Shown here piece after piece: positions 36,995-50,619 of a stretch of DNA of 64,000 nt. The DNA is from Scedosporium boydii. Taxonomy: Eukaryota; Ascomycota; Sordariomycetes; Microascales; Microascaceae. Below the pieces are notes generated by a model. The model was not told the origin of the DNA, searched no databases, and saw only the letters and a program-made list of their open reading frames with translations. The stretch lies in assembly GCA_002221725.1 (NCBI GenBank), contig NJFT01000089.1, positions 62,001 to 126,000 of the forward strand. Direction: 5' to 3'. Both the position numbers and the translations under genes were made by a program. How positions within the stretch are numbered: the first letter of the stretch is position 1; each line of letters begins with the position of its first letter.

Positions 36995-37840
36995 TTATCC
37001 TAGAACTCTGGTACAGATCCACATAGATTCATCTTGATCGTCGAAAACTGTTCCTTCAACTGTTTGCACTAGGTCATCAAAATCGTCTTCGCCAATTTCG
37101 TCTCCATCCAGATCTAACTCCGGTATATCATCCTCAGGGAAGGTCCGGGAACCATCTTGCATAGTGGCACCTTTGGTATGGACTTGCTGTTCGACCCTGC
37201 CATTTTTATATCTAATCTTCCTAAACCTCAAAGCAACGACGCAATCGTCACCTCGTGTGAAGGACATGCCCTGCATGGCGGTTCGAGCGAGCTCGATCTT
37301 CGGGCCAAAGACACCAATCCGCCCAATGACGCTAGCAGCGCCGAGGCTCCGGGTGGACGTATGCCGGGAGTCAGCCGCTACTTCTCGCCCGACCTTGATC
37401 CCCGTGATCATATACACGGGCACGCGGAACTTAGTCGTTCGCATGTACGCACGCACTTCCGACCCTGCCATGCTGGAGCGGATATAATCCTCAGTGGGGT
37501 TGAAGTACGTGGTCTCGAGACATCCGAACCTGTACTCTGTATCATCATCCTCCTCGACTCCTACCTCGGTGCGCGCTCCGAGGCCTAGCGTTAATGCCAA
37601 AAACTTGGCCCAAACGCCGAATTTGCCATGAAGGAGATCATTTCGAGTCGCCGTGAAGCCGTCCATCCTGTGTGGACCGTAGATCTCGTTCGAGGAGATT
37701 GGGAGGTGGTCCGCGATGTTTATGGACTGCAGAAATGTCGGGTCCTCGAGGATGTGGCCGAGATCAATAGGCCCAGCCGGTGGCGGCGGAGTGGTTAAGT
37801 CCGGCACGAAGACGAACGTTTTTCTGATTTTGGCCATCAT
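36995..37840 (-). CDS. Hypothetical protein, candidate gasdermin-like partner of the S8 protease
   Basis: Single-exon gene, 281 residues, starting at a double ATG (37840 or 37837). The N-terminus reads TFVFVPDLTTPPPPAGP, then IDLGHILEDP. The middle has alternating hydrophobic segments (KFGVWAKFLALTLGLG, VPVYMITGIKV). Near residue 198-212 it reads DDCVVALRFRKIRYK, like the last strand of a gasdermin pore domain (a proline/glycine-led strand then V-A-Y-R-L). A strongly acidic tail follows (about 235-270), which could be a removable inhibitory end. Length (fungal gasdermins are about 260-280), tail and convergent S8 neighbour all fit the HET-Q1/HET-Q2 plan. I did not search; plain hypothetical is the safe alternative. 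No signal peptide. Confidence 0.6.
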   Translation of the reverse strand: MMAKIRKTFVFVPDLTTPPPPAGPIDLGHILEDPTFLQSINIADHLPISSNEIYGPHRMDGFTATRNDLLHGKFGVWAKFLALTLGLGARTEVGVEEDDDTEYRFGCLETTYFNPTEDYIRSSMAGSEVRAYMRTTKFRVPVYMITGIKVGREVAADSRHTSTRSLGAASVIGRIGVFGPKIELARTAMQGMSFTRGDDCVVALRFRKIRYKNGRVEQQVHTKGATMQDGSRTFPEDDIPELDLDGDEIGEDDFDDLVQTVEGTVFDDQDESMWICTRVLG

Positions 37841-38028
37841 TCCGATATACTTTTGGCTTCGGGAGTGTACTCTACTTTCACCTTAAGATAGAGCTTTCCA
37901 CGAGGTGTTGAGGCTAATAAATCGAACATAGGAGATCTTTGTTTCGTACCAGTACTTCCACCATCCACGCTTACGGAGCCAAGAGAGATGGGGCCCTCGC
38001 ATTGCGATGCAGAAGCAACGTGGGGCAA
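37837..38028 (-). CDS. Small ORF overlapping the start of the 281-residue gene
   Basis: A 63-codon frame with ATG at 38028 whose stop overlaps the ATGATG of the next gene. It contains KLYLKVKVEYTPEAKS, which is protein-like. It may be an upstream ORF, a missed first exon or chance. No splice pair of normal length joins it to the larger frame. Confidence 0.25.
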   Translation of the reverse strand: MPHVASASQCEGPISLGSVSVDGGSTGTKQRSPMFDLLASTPRGKLYLKVKVEYTPEAKSISE

Positions 38029-38592
38029 CTAGATTGGTCGATGCCATTTCGAGGCGACTCGACTGAACGTACTGGCCTTCGATATCTCTAAAGAAAATGC
38101 TCTAGAGGAGGATGATTCGCTTGTCAAGGTTCCCCTTTTCCCGTTTTATTTTTCAAGTCTTCAAAGTACTTCCCCATGTCCCGTGCCTCGGCTACATCTC
38201 ACTGCATCTATAATTTAATTAGGGCGCTTCTTCTAAATCAATGAGAGAAGAGCGCCTATCGCGGCGAACTTACCGAACACGCAGGGCGTGTCCCACGAGG
38301 CGTCAAGGATGGGTCGGAGGGTAACTCTCCTCTCATTTCAGAGGAGCGTCGCATTCCTCAGGCGATTTTCCTAGGGTAAATATCTATATAACTTCCTTTT
38401 CGTCTTACCTGGCGTCGGTGTAATTCTCCTGTAAACGTCACCTAACATACTGCCGAGTAGCAATGTGCGACTAATACATCCATCTCCAAAATCAAGTTCA
38501 AGCCCCATATGAAGTCAAGACATGACGGATTGATGCTACAGATACCACACTGCCGAAACGTCAAAGACCCAAATGTTTCCAAACATCGTCGT
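38029..38592. other. Intergenic spacer
   Basis: Between the start of the 281-residue gene and the end of the CorA-like gene. No frame of note. Confidence 0.4.
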
Positions 38593-40067
38593 TTATAGCT
38601 TTTGCCCGAAGCGCACGATAAATTTATGCAGTGCCTGCCACCCCAGTGCAATAACGACAACTATCGAGAGGAGCGGTATAGCCGTCACGAAATATACCCA
38701 AAAGAGCCTTTCTCCCGGGCCATAGCCTTCTGCCATGCTAAAGACACTAGCGACCCACGAGAGCGGCACAAAGATGAGGGCGATGTAAGTCAAGCGCTGG
38801 ACATTCGAGGCTTCTCGTAGCTGAACCATTGACGTTGCTACCGGCAGCATTTGCTCGAGGGAGCGGCTCTGGTGATCAATTTGGCCGCGAATGAACTCTA
38901 CATCCTTGAGTACCATCTTCCACCGCATTTTTTCACCTTCGCGCTCTAACCAACACTCGATGAAGTCGGAAAGTAGGGCCAACTTATGGTTGCTTTGCTT
39001 AGTTCGACGGCGCCAGCGCTGTAGGTCGATGATGTCGTCATCGTGGAGTCGATCTTGAATACTGCGCAAAGAATACTCGTAGTGCTTGACATAGCGGCTC
39101 AAGACGTGAGTGTACATCATCCACTCAGCTATAACTACCCTGACCGGGTAATATCCTAGCTCCAAGATAGTCGGATATGATCTTGAAAACTGCACAGGGT
39201 TGTAGGTGAGGTAATGTAACAGCGCAGGAAGCATTGAGCTATGATCCCACTGTCCGGCATTCGTCGAGGAGGTCCGAAACGAGGAGAACGATATGGGTTG
39301 CGAGAAGTCTTCGAACCCTCCTTGTAGGACTTTGCTTTGAAATGCTCTGCAGGACCCAGAGGTAGATGTCTCGATTACACGGCTCACAGACGGGTCTATC
39401 AGCATGACACCTGGGTCAAGTTAGCCTAAGCCAGTCGTAAGATCGACCTTGGGTATAGGAGAGGCATACAAATCCAAGTACAATCTAGTTTCTTGACAAG
39501 GATAGAACAGCAACCGCGTGCGAGACCCAGCTGACGTTCTTCAATAGGTGGCAGTCGACGCACGTTGCGGTGGATGTTTGATGCAGTTCTTAACGTGTAC
39601 GGAACGCTCTTGTACAGGCCTGCGCTACCAAGGTCAATGACCTGTTGATAGTGAATGTTGAGATAGCCCCTTTCCGCGAACAGCGATGGAGGGAAAGCCA
39701 AGGATGGCGGAGGTGGCGCCTTTTCAATGCCACTGAAATCGGTGCTTATATGGCTAGCAAAGAATAAGGGATCTATATCCAGTTGTTCTCCCAGAATTTT
39801 CATGATATCCGGCTTGACATCTTCGACGAGCAGAATACGGCCTAGTACCGTGCGGTCTATAGAGCGAAGCTTTTCAAGTTCCTCTTCGGCGAACGGTGCT
39901 GGCTGCGTTGCGGGCCCTCTATCTCCAGGATAATCGATAGAGAAGATGGTACTTTTGGCAAGCAAGGGTTTAGATGAGAGGTACTTTGCTAGCCCGGCAA
40001 GGCATGGGTTGTTTCGGTATCGTGATGCTACGAAATCGCTGTACGATGGGATCTTCTTGGCTTCCAT
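38593..40067 (-). CDS. CorA-like Mg2+ transporter-type membrane protein
   Basis: Two exons, 40067-39470 and 39410-38593, with a 59-base intron (GTATGC...CAG) that keeps the frame; 1416 bases, 471 residues. The N-terminal two thirds is soluble and mostly helical (RSIQDRLHDDDIIDLQRWRRR, IRGQIDHQSRSLEQMLPVA), like the stalk of CorA channels. Two membrane helices close the protein: TYIALIFVPLSWVASVFSM and FWVYFVTAIPLLSIVVVIAL. The GMN selectivity motif between them is not kept (SMAEGYGPG instead), as in many fungal CorA-like proteins, so magnesium transport is doubtful. Such proteins often neighbour NLR and HET genes. Start: first ATG, followed by a typical KIPSYSDFVASRYRNNPCL opening. Confidence 0.75.
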
Positions 40068-40503
40068 CCCTTAGAAAGCTTGCTGCCAAAAAATATTGGT
40101 CGTATGGAGGCTATCACAGAAGTTAACGAGAGGAAACTCCGAATCATAGAAAGCCTTGAACAGACATTGAACTCGAGCGATGAGTAGGGTCCAACCCCGA
40201 CGTCCGAGCCTGGTGGACTTTTTCCACTTTTCCCTGGCTCGTATTCCGGCTTGGAGCTGGGCGCTTATTTTTTCCACTTGAATTAAGCCACAGCTGGGCT
40301 TGGCGCTCCCATTGGCTATCTCTACCTCGTACGTTGTCGCATCATTCAACAGGATTCAGCTGGAGGCAGGGATGCATATGAGGTCCTTCGTACCCCTCCT
40401 CATTTCACCTGCCCTCTACCGTCCCCTCTCCCGTTCCTTGTTCGGGCTTTCTCTAGGATAGCTTCTGTGCTTGATGAGGTCACCACCCGCAGCACCATGA
40501 AAC
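40068..40503. promoter_or_regulatory. Divergent intergenic region
   Basis: About 440 bases between the starts of the CorA-like gene and the NLR. It contains a 92-codon minus frame (40349-40071) of no known family. Probably promoters. Confidence 0.3.
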
Positions 40504-41592
40504 ATGGAGTTAGCATCCAGACAAGACTGTGATGTTGATTCCATTTCGGGCGACATAAGAATACCTTTACAATCGAAAATCGACGACATTCATTACGCAA
40601 GTGCACAAGATGGGGATCTCAAGGATTTCTTCATCAAGGCAGTCTGGCCCAGGCTAGTGTCGGATTACGAAGGCCTTGTAGAAGAAGTGAAAAGGCTGTG
40701 CCGCGATGAACTGCAAAGGCGAGGGATTGCGTTCTGGATCTACGGACGAGTGAAGGCGGCGGAATCAGTTGAGAAGTCTATTGAGCGTCGACAAGCCAAA
40801 CGCACCAGCAAAGGTGAAGAGGCATACAAATGCGTGGAGGAAATATTCCATGATGTGCATGATCTCGCCGGTATCCGGATCGTGCTCAGGTTCGACTCGG
40901 ACACGGAAACGGTTCGCGATTTTATCCAGGATCGATTTAAAGTCCGGGGTTCGACGGAATTCAAGCCTGACCGCGAGGTGTCTCCGGATCAGCGGTGGAT
41001 TCCACGATTCGGATCGTACGCAACAACAAACTATCACGTCAGACTCGGAAGCCAAGACGTCGGACCGCCACTTGCCCAGTTCCAGGGCATTTTGTTTGAG
41101 ATTCAGCTTACTGATATTGGGAACCACCTACACAATGAACTTGCACACCCCTTCTTGTATAAAGGAACGCCCTCGGATCTCAGCGCCGGGGATGGTATCG
41201 TCCTGGATATAACTCGTGGGCTCGCCCGAACATATGCGCTTTGCCTGATGTACTTCAAAGACAAGCAGGGAAATAAGCTTGGCAAAAGCGATCTTGAGGA
41301 TGAGCTAGGGCCGGTGTTGGCGAAGGCGATGGAGCCCGATGAGTCGCACGCTTCGATACAAGGCTCAAACTTACCGTCGCCAGAGGCTACGATAGACGCG
41401 GCATCTGAATTTATCGAGAATTTACTCCAGAGAGCCGGGAAAGATATGGGGCTCAAGGGGATTGGAAATTTACTTCCACTCCCACCGCAGGGCTGGGAGT
41501 CACTCACTGACCTCAAACTGTGGCTTGTTCGCGGTCTTGAGTGGGTCCTCATTATTCAACTCGCCTTCAGAATCTTGAAGCTAATGTTTTGA
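40504..41592 (+). CDS. RelA/SpoT-domain N-terminal part of an NLR
   Basis: Open frame of 362 codons. It carries a (p)ppGpp synthetase-like RelA/SpoT domain, no HD hydrolase: WIYGRVKAAESVEKSI (the R-x-K nucleotide-binding element), HDLAGIRIVLRFDSD, RFGSYATTNYHVRLG, and FEIQLTDIGNHLHNELAHP, which keeps the E-x-Q of the synthetase fold. The end is hydrophobic (LEWVLIIQLAFRILKL). RelA/SpoT is one of the known effector domains fused to the front of fungal NLRs. Here the frame stops at a TGA (41590) just before a NACHT-WD40 frame. Removing one T from TTTT (41587-41590) fuses the two. It is therefore best read as the head of one gene, either broken or misread, rather than an independent gene. Whether it makes alarmones in the cell is unknown. 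Confidence 0.82.
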   Translation: MELASRQDCDVDSISGDIRIPLQSKIDDIHYASAQDGDLKDFFIKAVWPRLVSDYEGLVEEVKRLCRDELQRRGIAFWIYGRVKAAESVEKSIERRQAKRTSKGEEAYKCVEEIFHDVHDLAGIRIVLRFDSDTETVRDFIQDRFKVRGSTEFKPDREVSPDQRWIPRFGSYATTNYHVRLGSQDVGPPLAQFQGILFEIQLTDIGNHLHNELAHPFLYKGTPSDLSAGDGIVLDITRGLARTYALCLMYFKDKQGNKLGKSDLEDELGPVLAKAMEPDESHASIQGSNLPSPEATIDAASEFIENLLQRAGKDMGLKGIGNLLPLPPQGWESLTDLKLWLVRGLEWVLIIQLAFRILKLMF

Positions 41593-44500
41593 GGATAGTA
41601 AGATCCGGAATGCGGACCAACCCACAGTCAAGCTTCCAACCGTCCGCAGTGCTTCATACGATAGTGGGGAGGACGAGCACCTTGCTTTTTGCCAAGCCGG
41701 CACCCGGGTGGGTGTACTGGAAGAGATCAAGAACTGGATATACGGACCCGAAAAGGAAACGATCTTGTGGATATACGGCACTGCGGGCATTGGAAAATCG
41801 ACGATTAGCCGAACAGTTGCGCATAGGTGTGACGAAATGGGCGTGCTAGGGGCCAGCTATTTCTTCAAGCGAGGGGAAGACGACAGGAATGATCCACGTC
41901 GTATCATTCCGACTCTAGCAACACAACTAGCAGTTTCAGTTCCAGGGTTTAGAAAGGCTCTAAGAGACTCCCTAGACGACCCCCAAAACGAAGGGATCGA
42001 GAACAAAGCTATGAGAAAACAGTTTAACGCTCTTCTATTGAACCCAACTGGCCGGGTTGTCGAAACCACACTAACTAATGATGCATCGTCGCGAACGCGC
42101 CCCGTTGTTATTGTTATCGACGCTCTAGATGAGTGCGACTCCGAAATCCATGAGACCCTTCTATTGTCGCTACACAGATTAGGCTCCATTGAAAATATCC
42201 GATTCCGCGTTGTGCTTACTAGCAGAGAAACTCACCAAGTCGAGGTCGTTGTACGAAAACTCGCTACACAACAAGCATGTCGCACTCTCCCCCTGCATCA
42301 AAAGTTCCAGGAGCAAACGCAGGTTGATGTCTCCAAGTTTTTCGAGGCACAATTCAAGCGTATTGCAAAGGACAACTTCCTGGATGGATGGCCCAGCCCC
42401 AGCGAGCTCAAACGCGTAAACGAGCTCGCAAGCACTCCTTCGCCACTCTTTATCTACGCAGCGACGCTTTGCCGCTACCTCGATGACGGGACTGGGCGAC
42501 AGCGTCCCAAAACTCGATTGGAGCTTTGGCTCAAACAGCAGGATCGCAGGGCTTCACAAGCTTCACAACTTCATCAGATTTATCTCCCAATATTGGACTA
42601 CATTTTCTTTGGTAGACGCAAGGCCAGTGACAAACCAGAGCCGCTTGACGAGAGAGAACAACTAGAGCTGCGAAAAGTACTCGGCGCCCTTGTCTTCCTT
42701 GCTACTCCGCTCCCTTCTCGAGCTATTGGGGATCTACTAGGTCTTGAGCAAGGGGATATTGAGAATTACTATCTCCGCAATCTCCACGCAGTCGTATACG
42801 TTCCAAAAGATCCGACAAGACCTGTACGCCTTTTCCACCAGTCATTTAGAGATTTCCTTGTTGGTTACAACGGAGAACACCAAGAGTACTTTCAGGTCGA
42901 TAAAATCAAGGCCCATAGGTGGCTTGCACGAGGGTGTTTAAGTGTCATGCGTAGCCTACTGAAACGAGACATTTGCAATACCCAAGATCCTGGCATTCTG
43001 AGGCAGGAAATAACAGACGAGGCCATCAATAAGCATATACCGCCGCACCTCCGATATTCCTGCCTTTTCTGGCTCCACCATCAGCTGGTTCTGGACGTGG
43101 AAGCTGTGCAAGAGTTCATCTGCACGCATCTTTTGCACTGGATGGAATGCATGTCCATTCTAGGTCAGTACGGGGACTGTGTAAGGCTGCTTAGACGTTT
43201 GCTCGCACTTTGCCAGGTAGGTCGACAACCGGTATAATAACCCTGGCTCCATTCCCTGCGCAGCTTTCATTCCTAATATCAAATTGTTTCAGTCAACCCC
43301 ATCCCTTGGCGTAAATCATGATTTCTGCCAGCTACTAGAGGATGCGGACCATTTTGCCACGATCCATGCAACAATAATGCAGCGTGCGCCGCTGCAAATA
43401 TATGCCTCAGCACTCGCGTTCACCCATAAGTCGAGTCCGGTGAAAATGCTTTTTTGGGGACAGAGATGGCCATTTCTCAAAATCGCCGAGGGCATCCAGC
43501 AGTCTTCCTGTCGCACGCTGGAAGGCCATACTCGATCGATTACATGTCTCGCCTTTGCACCCAACGGGAAGACAGTCGCGTCTGCGTCGGCTGACTGCTC
43601 AATACGCCTCTGGGATACAGATCTGGGCTTGTGCAGAATGTCCCTCGACACAGACTCCACTCCAACAGACCTTGTTTTTTCCTCTGACGGTACAACGCTC
43701 ATGTGTGTTGCCGGACACTGCGTGTTGAGTTGGGATATTGTAACCGGCACGCTCCAGGATAATGACCTTCCCGATCTTCCGGAAGAAGGGCATCAATCCT
43801 TCTCACCCGACGGCCGGATACTGGCCGTTGTTACACCGTGCACGTGGCCTGTGGAAATCGGCCTTCGATTTCTTGACCCCTTCGATGATATTCATATTTT
43901 GGACGTCGCTAAACGTACTCTCAAAACCACCGTAACCACTAGCAAAGTGGATCTATTAGCATTTTCTCCAGACGGCACTCGGTTAGCATGCAGCTCGATT
44001 GACGGATCAATATCTCTCTGGAACATATCAGCTGAGGCCACTCAAAAATGGTGTTTGAGGCCTTTACGCTCCCCTTACAGCATTGAAGGAATTGCTATTT
44101 CCTCCAACAAGGTCATCTTGTCCTCGAATTATATGCACGCCATTCGAATCCTAGACTCTGTTAGCGGCAAAGTTGATCGGATGATTCACCTCCCTGGAAT
44201 ATTTCCAACAAGCATGATATTTTCATCGCACGATGAAACCATAGCAGGAGCCTGCGAGGACGGGAAAATACGCATCTGGGATAGTGCAAGGCCCGAGAAT
44301 GGGCTTGTGCTTGGAAGCGCACACAGAGTAGCCCGGATGGCTTGCGCCCCCAATGGACGAATGATTGCATCGGCTTCAGGTGACCACGCAATACGACTTT
44401 GGACTGTTCCAGCCGGCTGGAGAGATATTAAACAGCCCTCTTATCGACCCAATGATCGTCATGCTAGGTATATCGCCCTTTCACGAGACCATGCAACAAT

Positions 44501-46283
44501 TGCGTTAAGCTTGGGGACCACTATTCAACTATGGGATGCCGAGACAGGCCTTGAGCGGCTCCGTCTGGTAGCAGATCATCGGAAACCAGTGGACTCCGTT
44601 GCTTTCTCCCCGGAAGGTAGAGATGTCGCCTCATCTTCATCAGGCGTTGTCTGCCTCTGGGATACGAGAACGGGTGAACAGAAGCAAGCCGTGACCTCTC
44701 CTAGCGGGAATACGAGTCGCACAGGCCCAGCATTTGACGCTGATTGGACTGTCTGCGACGTTGCCTTTTCACCTAATGGTCAAGTTATCGCTTGCGCATC
44801 TGAGAGGGGACTACGACTCTGGGACGCCAAGACAGGCATCTTTCAGTCCACGCATAAATTCTCCAACTTTAAATACTCGAGCGGGACTCACATTGTATCA
44901 CGGGATGGGGGACTTGTGATAACATGGAGCGAATATGAGTCGTTCTTCTGGGATACAGGAAATGAAATAGTGAACGGCCATAATAATCTCAGGACGTCGG
45001 AATCTAGAAAGATCGCTATCTCTCCCGACGGCACCTGGTTGGTAATTCCAATCGGGGAATTCATTCTCCTTACGGATTCCGCTACGAGAACTCGCCGTTC
45101 CTGGATCTGGAGGGGCTACCCATTCCTGCAAGTGTTACAATTCTCATCAGACAGCATGACACTCGCCACGACAGACAAGAATACGATTCACCTATGGAGC
45201 GCTGTTACTGGAACCCACCTTCGTACGCTACAAGGCCATGAATTTTGGGTCAACGCCGTTACCTTCTCTCCTGATAGGAAGAAATTGGCATCAGCTTCGT
45301 ATGACTTGACTGTCCGACTCTGGGACCGCGAGGCAGGAAATCTGCTATATACATTTCATGATACGGGGAGTTTGATCCACTTGCTTGCATTCTCGCCCGA
45401 TAGCAGGACACTTACCTGCTGCTCTCACAAATCCATTTGTATTTGGGACTGTGATAACGGTAGCGTGCTATTGGCACATAAGCTCGATGATGGTGAGACG
45501 GATAACGCTGTCACCACAATATCACCAAGAGGCGGGAAGGTTGCCTTGGCTTCAAGCAACGGAAGGCAGTGGGTGGTCAACATATGGGAGACATCAGTCA
45601 ATCTCCGCCATCGGCCCACTGTGGTTGAAAGCGACAAAATCCACGGACTGGTTTTCTCGGCCGATGAAACCACACTGGGAGTATCTTTGTCAAATTGTAC
45701 GCAGCTCTGGGATGTGGCGACTGGCCAAATTAGGAACAGCATTCCTGTCGCCGGATACCACCGGCGAATAGCACTTTCACCTGATGGCAAAGTGGCCGCT
45801 CTAATAGGTCATTTTTCGTTTAAGCTTGAGCTCTGGTACACTGGGGCGAACCAGCTCAAGCTAATGGGGCAATTTGGGTTCAGACAAGGATACGTCGCTG
45901 AATGCTCATTTTCGCCAGTGGGGACGACGCTTGTCATGAAAGGGCCAAGTGTTTATGACTTCTTAATCTATACAATCGGAGACTTCGATATCGAGAAGCA
46001 AATGCCCAGCCGGAGTAGGCTTCAACTTCCACGCCACCAGCGTCAGTATTTCCAGAATTCAGTGCCAAATAGCGATATCGAGGTCTCCAATCCCTTCTGC
46101 GGCCAAAGCGACCTGAAGAACAAGCTCATGGCCAGCGGGGAATGGGTGTTCCGCCAGGGAAAGCGTGTGTTTTGGCTCCCCAAGGATTACAGGGTTGAGT
46201 GTAAGGCTATGGACGATCATACTGTTGCCTTAGTAGGTCCGGACGGAGATTTAACAACCTTAAGATTCGACTTCAGGCAGTAG
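41585..46283 (+). CDS. NACHT-WD40 part of the NLR (STAND family)
   Basis: Exons 41585-43216 and 43293-46283, with a 76-base intron (CAG/GTAGGT...TTTCAG/TCA), frame kept. The open frame begins right after the RelA/SpoT stop and has no good ATG of its own before the NACHT domain. It runs through the usual NACHT lead-in (ASYDSGEDEHLAFCQAGTR), Walker A GTAGIGKST, IPTLATQLA, Walker B VVIVIDALDECD and the sensor LTSRE. A winged-helix-like region follows. The second exon holds about 19 WD40 repeats (SITCLAFAPNGKTVASAS..IRLWD is the first). They differ clearly from each other, unlike the near-identical repeats of HET-E-type genes, so this is not a fast-evolving HNWD. With the RelA/SpoT part and one T less, the product would be 1900 residues. 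Role by family: cytoplasmic non-self sensor. Confidence 0.85.
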
Positions 46284-46389
46284 CTTAATAATACTATATA
46301 TTCACTCTTCTTCTTTCTGATGTATAAGTCGACATAACTCTCCTATGCCGATACTCCCCTACACCACACAGGTGCGGCCATTCTTTACT

Positions 46390-47630
46390 CTCCAGTTACA
46401 AGGTAGAAGGCACAAAGGAGACGCTGTTGGGCTCGTACGCTATCATCAGATACCGGTCCTACAGATCGCAGCGCACCCATAAGATATGTGACGAAAAACA
46501 CCGTATTCGTTGGCCTCTCCAAGCCACCCAGCTGAATCCTCCGTCGTATTCTACCTCGACATCTAGGCACACGTTGCGCCTCTGCTCCTCCGATGGTGTG
46601 ATCTCGATACGGCACGCCGTCATGCCTCGGGCTCTTTTCCCAAAGCGGGTTGATATGAGGGGCCGGTCGATCGCAAGTCCCACTCCGGGACTGTGTACCT
46701 ATTCCCTTGAGCATGCGGCATACTCAATACGGCCGCGGACCACAACCTCCACGAAGTTGGTACCGCTGGTGTCGCCATCGTTGGCAACCCCAATCAGATT
46801 GTCGACCGTGGTGGAATCCGCCAAGGCTATCGTCTCGGCGTAGGTCGCCAATATTACATCGGTTTCACCTCCTATGAGGTAGCAGACAATAGACACGGCC
46901 GTAGAGTCGTCTAGTGAACATGCTAGTCTCATAAGCCACAAGGCTCCGAAGCCGTGAACCCCCCAATAGCCGCCTTGCTGCATCTCAATGACTTGCCGCA
47001 TATCAGTAGCTTGCTGTGTTTTAACGCATCGCGAGGGCGTAAGGGAGCTAAGGCGTCTATAGTCTGATTCTTTCCGCACGTAGTAGACGATACTTGTGTA
47101 AGTTGGGCCTCCCGCGATGAGCGTCCCCGAGGCGGAGAACGTCATGGCATGGGTATTTACGCAACTCGCCTCGTACCGGAGTACGGATCGCCTGGAGGCA
47201 GCGTCGAAAAGGAGAATCAACGGGGGATTGGTGTGTTTCACCAGAGCAAACAGCATGCCATGAGAGTTGAGCGCCAGTGCGGTGATGTACACCGGGAGCG
47301 TCGTCTCGACGTGCGTCCAGTCTCGAAGGTCTACCAGAAACATCCTGCGTTTTATGGCCATGAGGCCAAGCCTCGAGTCGGGGGAGAACGCCCAGCTGCT
47401 ACAGCTAGGCTTGCGGCAGCGGAAATCCTCGAATCAAAGACAAGAAGTGCCCCGGAATTGCAGCTTGACCGACGCAGTTGCCATTTCCCAGAGGTCGGCT
47501 CGGTCCGCACGCTGGGTTCCGCAGAGTTGAAGACGGCGACGACGAGCAAGCGGATCCACCAAACTCGGACATAGGACCAAAGAAGGCGTGCGTGCGTGTC
47601 GATAAAATGGCAATTCCTTCGCGTGCCCAT
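46390..47630 (-). pseudogene. WD40 repeat gene, decayed
   Basis: Minus-strand remnant. One frame reads DLWEMATASVKLQFR, crosses a TGA, then WAFSPDSRLGLMAIKRRMFLVDLRD and THAMTFSASGTLIAGG: the strand pattern of WD40 repeats, as in NLR C-termini. Upstream the match moves to another frame (RLLVVAVFNSAE), so there is a frameshift as well. It then runs open to 46,699, and protein-like sequence continues in a second frame to 46,459. No NACHT domain is found: upstream of 47,630 lies a sugar-transporter fragment. Probably the tail of a second WD40 or NLR gene that was cut and has decayed. Confidence 0.6.
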
Positions 47631-47654
47631 TTTGGAAGCTGGATTTTAGCGCTT

Positions 47655-48026
47655 ACTCACGGAGCTTCCGATTAGAATGCCTGAAAAAGAAAAAACATGT
47701 CAGCCATCGATTCACATCCATCACTGTAGGCACAACTGATTACTGTTTGGGGATGACAGGATGGGGGAAATAGACTTACCAAGACCAAACCCAACGTAAG
47801 GAAGGCTTGTAAAGAGCGAGAGCCACCAGCTTTCCAGCTCATATTTACCCTTCTTCTCATTGAAAACACCGAACGTGCGTTGAAAGGAGTCCATAGCCTG
47901 CGTGGAATTGAACCCTTGCTGATCAAATCCAAAGTTGAACTGGGAAATGGAAATAACCATGATGGTGAGCGTCAACGGCAAGTTGAATGTCTCGCGGATC
48001 GCGAGAGACCTGAAGGCGTTAAACAT
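47655..48026 (-). pseudogene. MFS sugar transporter, truncated after the first exons
   Basis: Starts with ATG at 48026. Exon 1 (48026-47780) gives FNLPLTLTIMVISISQFNFG, then FDQQGFNSTQAMDSF and SLFTSLPYVGFGLG, the first helix and following loop of fungal hexose transporters. An intron (47779-47681) leads to a 20-base exon (GILIGSS) with a GTGAGT donor at 47660. Beyond it the transporter sequence stops and WD40 sequence begins. About 90% of the usual 500-550 residues is missing. A complete start with good splice sites and no body points to a deletion or rearrangement at about 47,640. Confidence 0.72.

Positions 48027-50619
<2,593 letters not shown>

Noticed and set aside
41586..41627. 42-base intron (GTTTTG...CACAG) joining RelA/SpoT and NACHT frames
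   Set aside because: It gives the wrong frame after the splice and has a poor donor; a one-base difference explains the join better.
43316..43750. Antisense frame of 144 codons under the WD40 exon
   Set aside because: Shadow of strong WD40 coding sequence on the plus strand; same for 41103-41552, 41857-42189 and 45425-45790.
46427..46843. 138-codon plus-strand frame as a gene
   Set aside because: It is antisense to the WD40 pseudogene, whose minus reading is the more protein-like.
47149..47574. 141-codon plus-strand frame
   Set aside because: Antisense to WD40 motifs; no domain.
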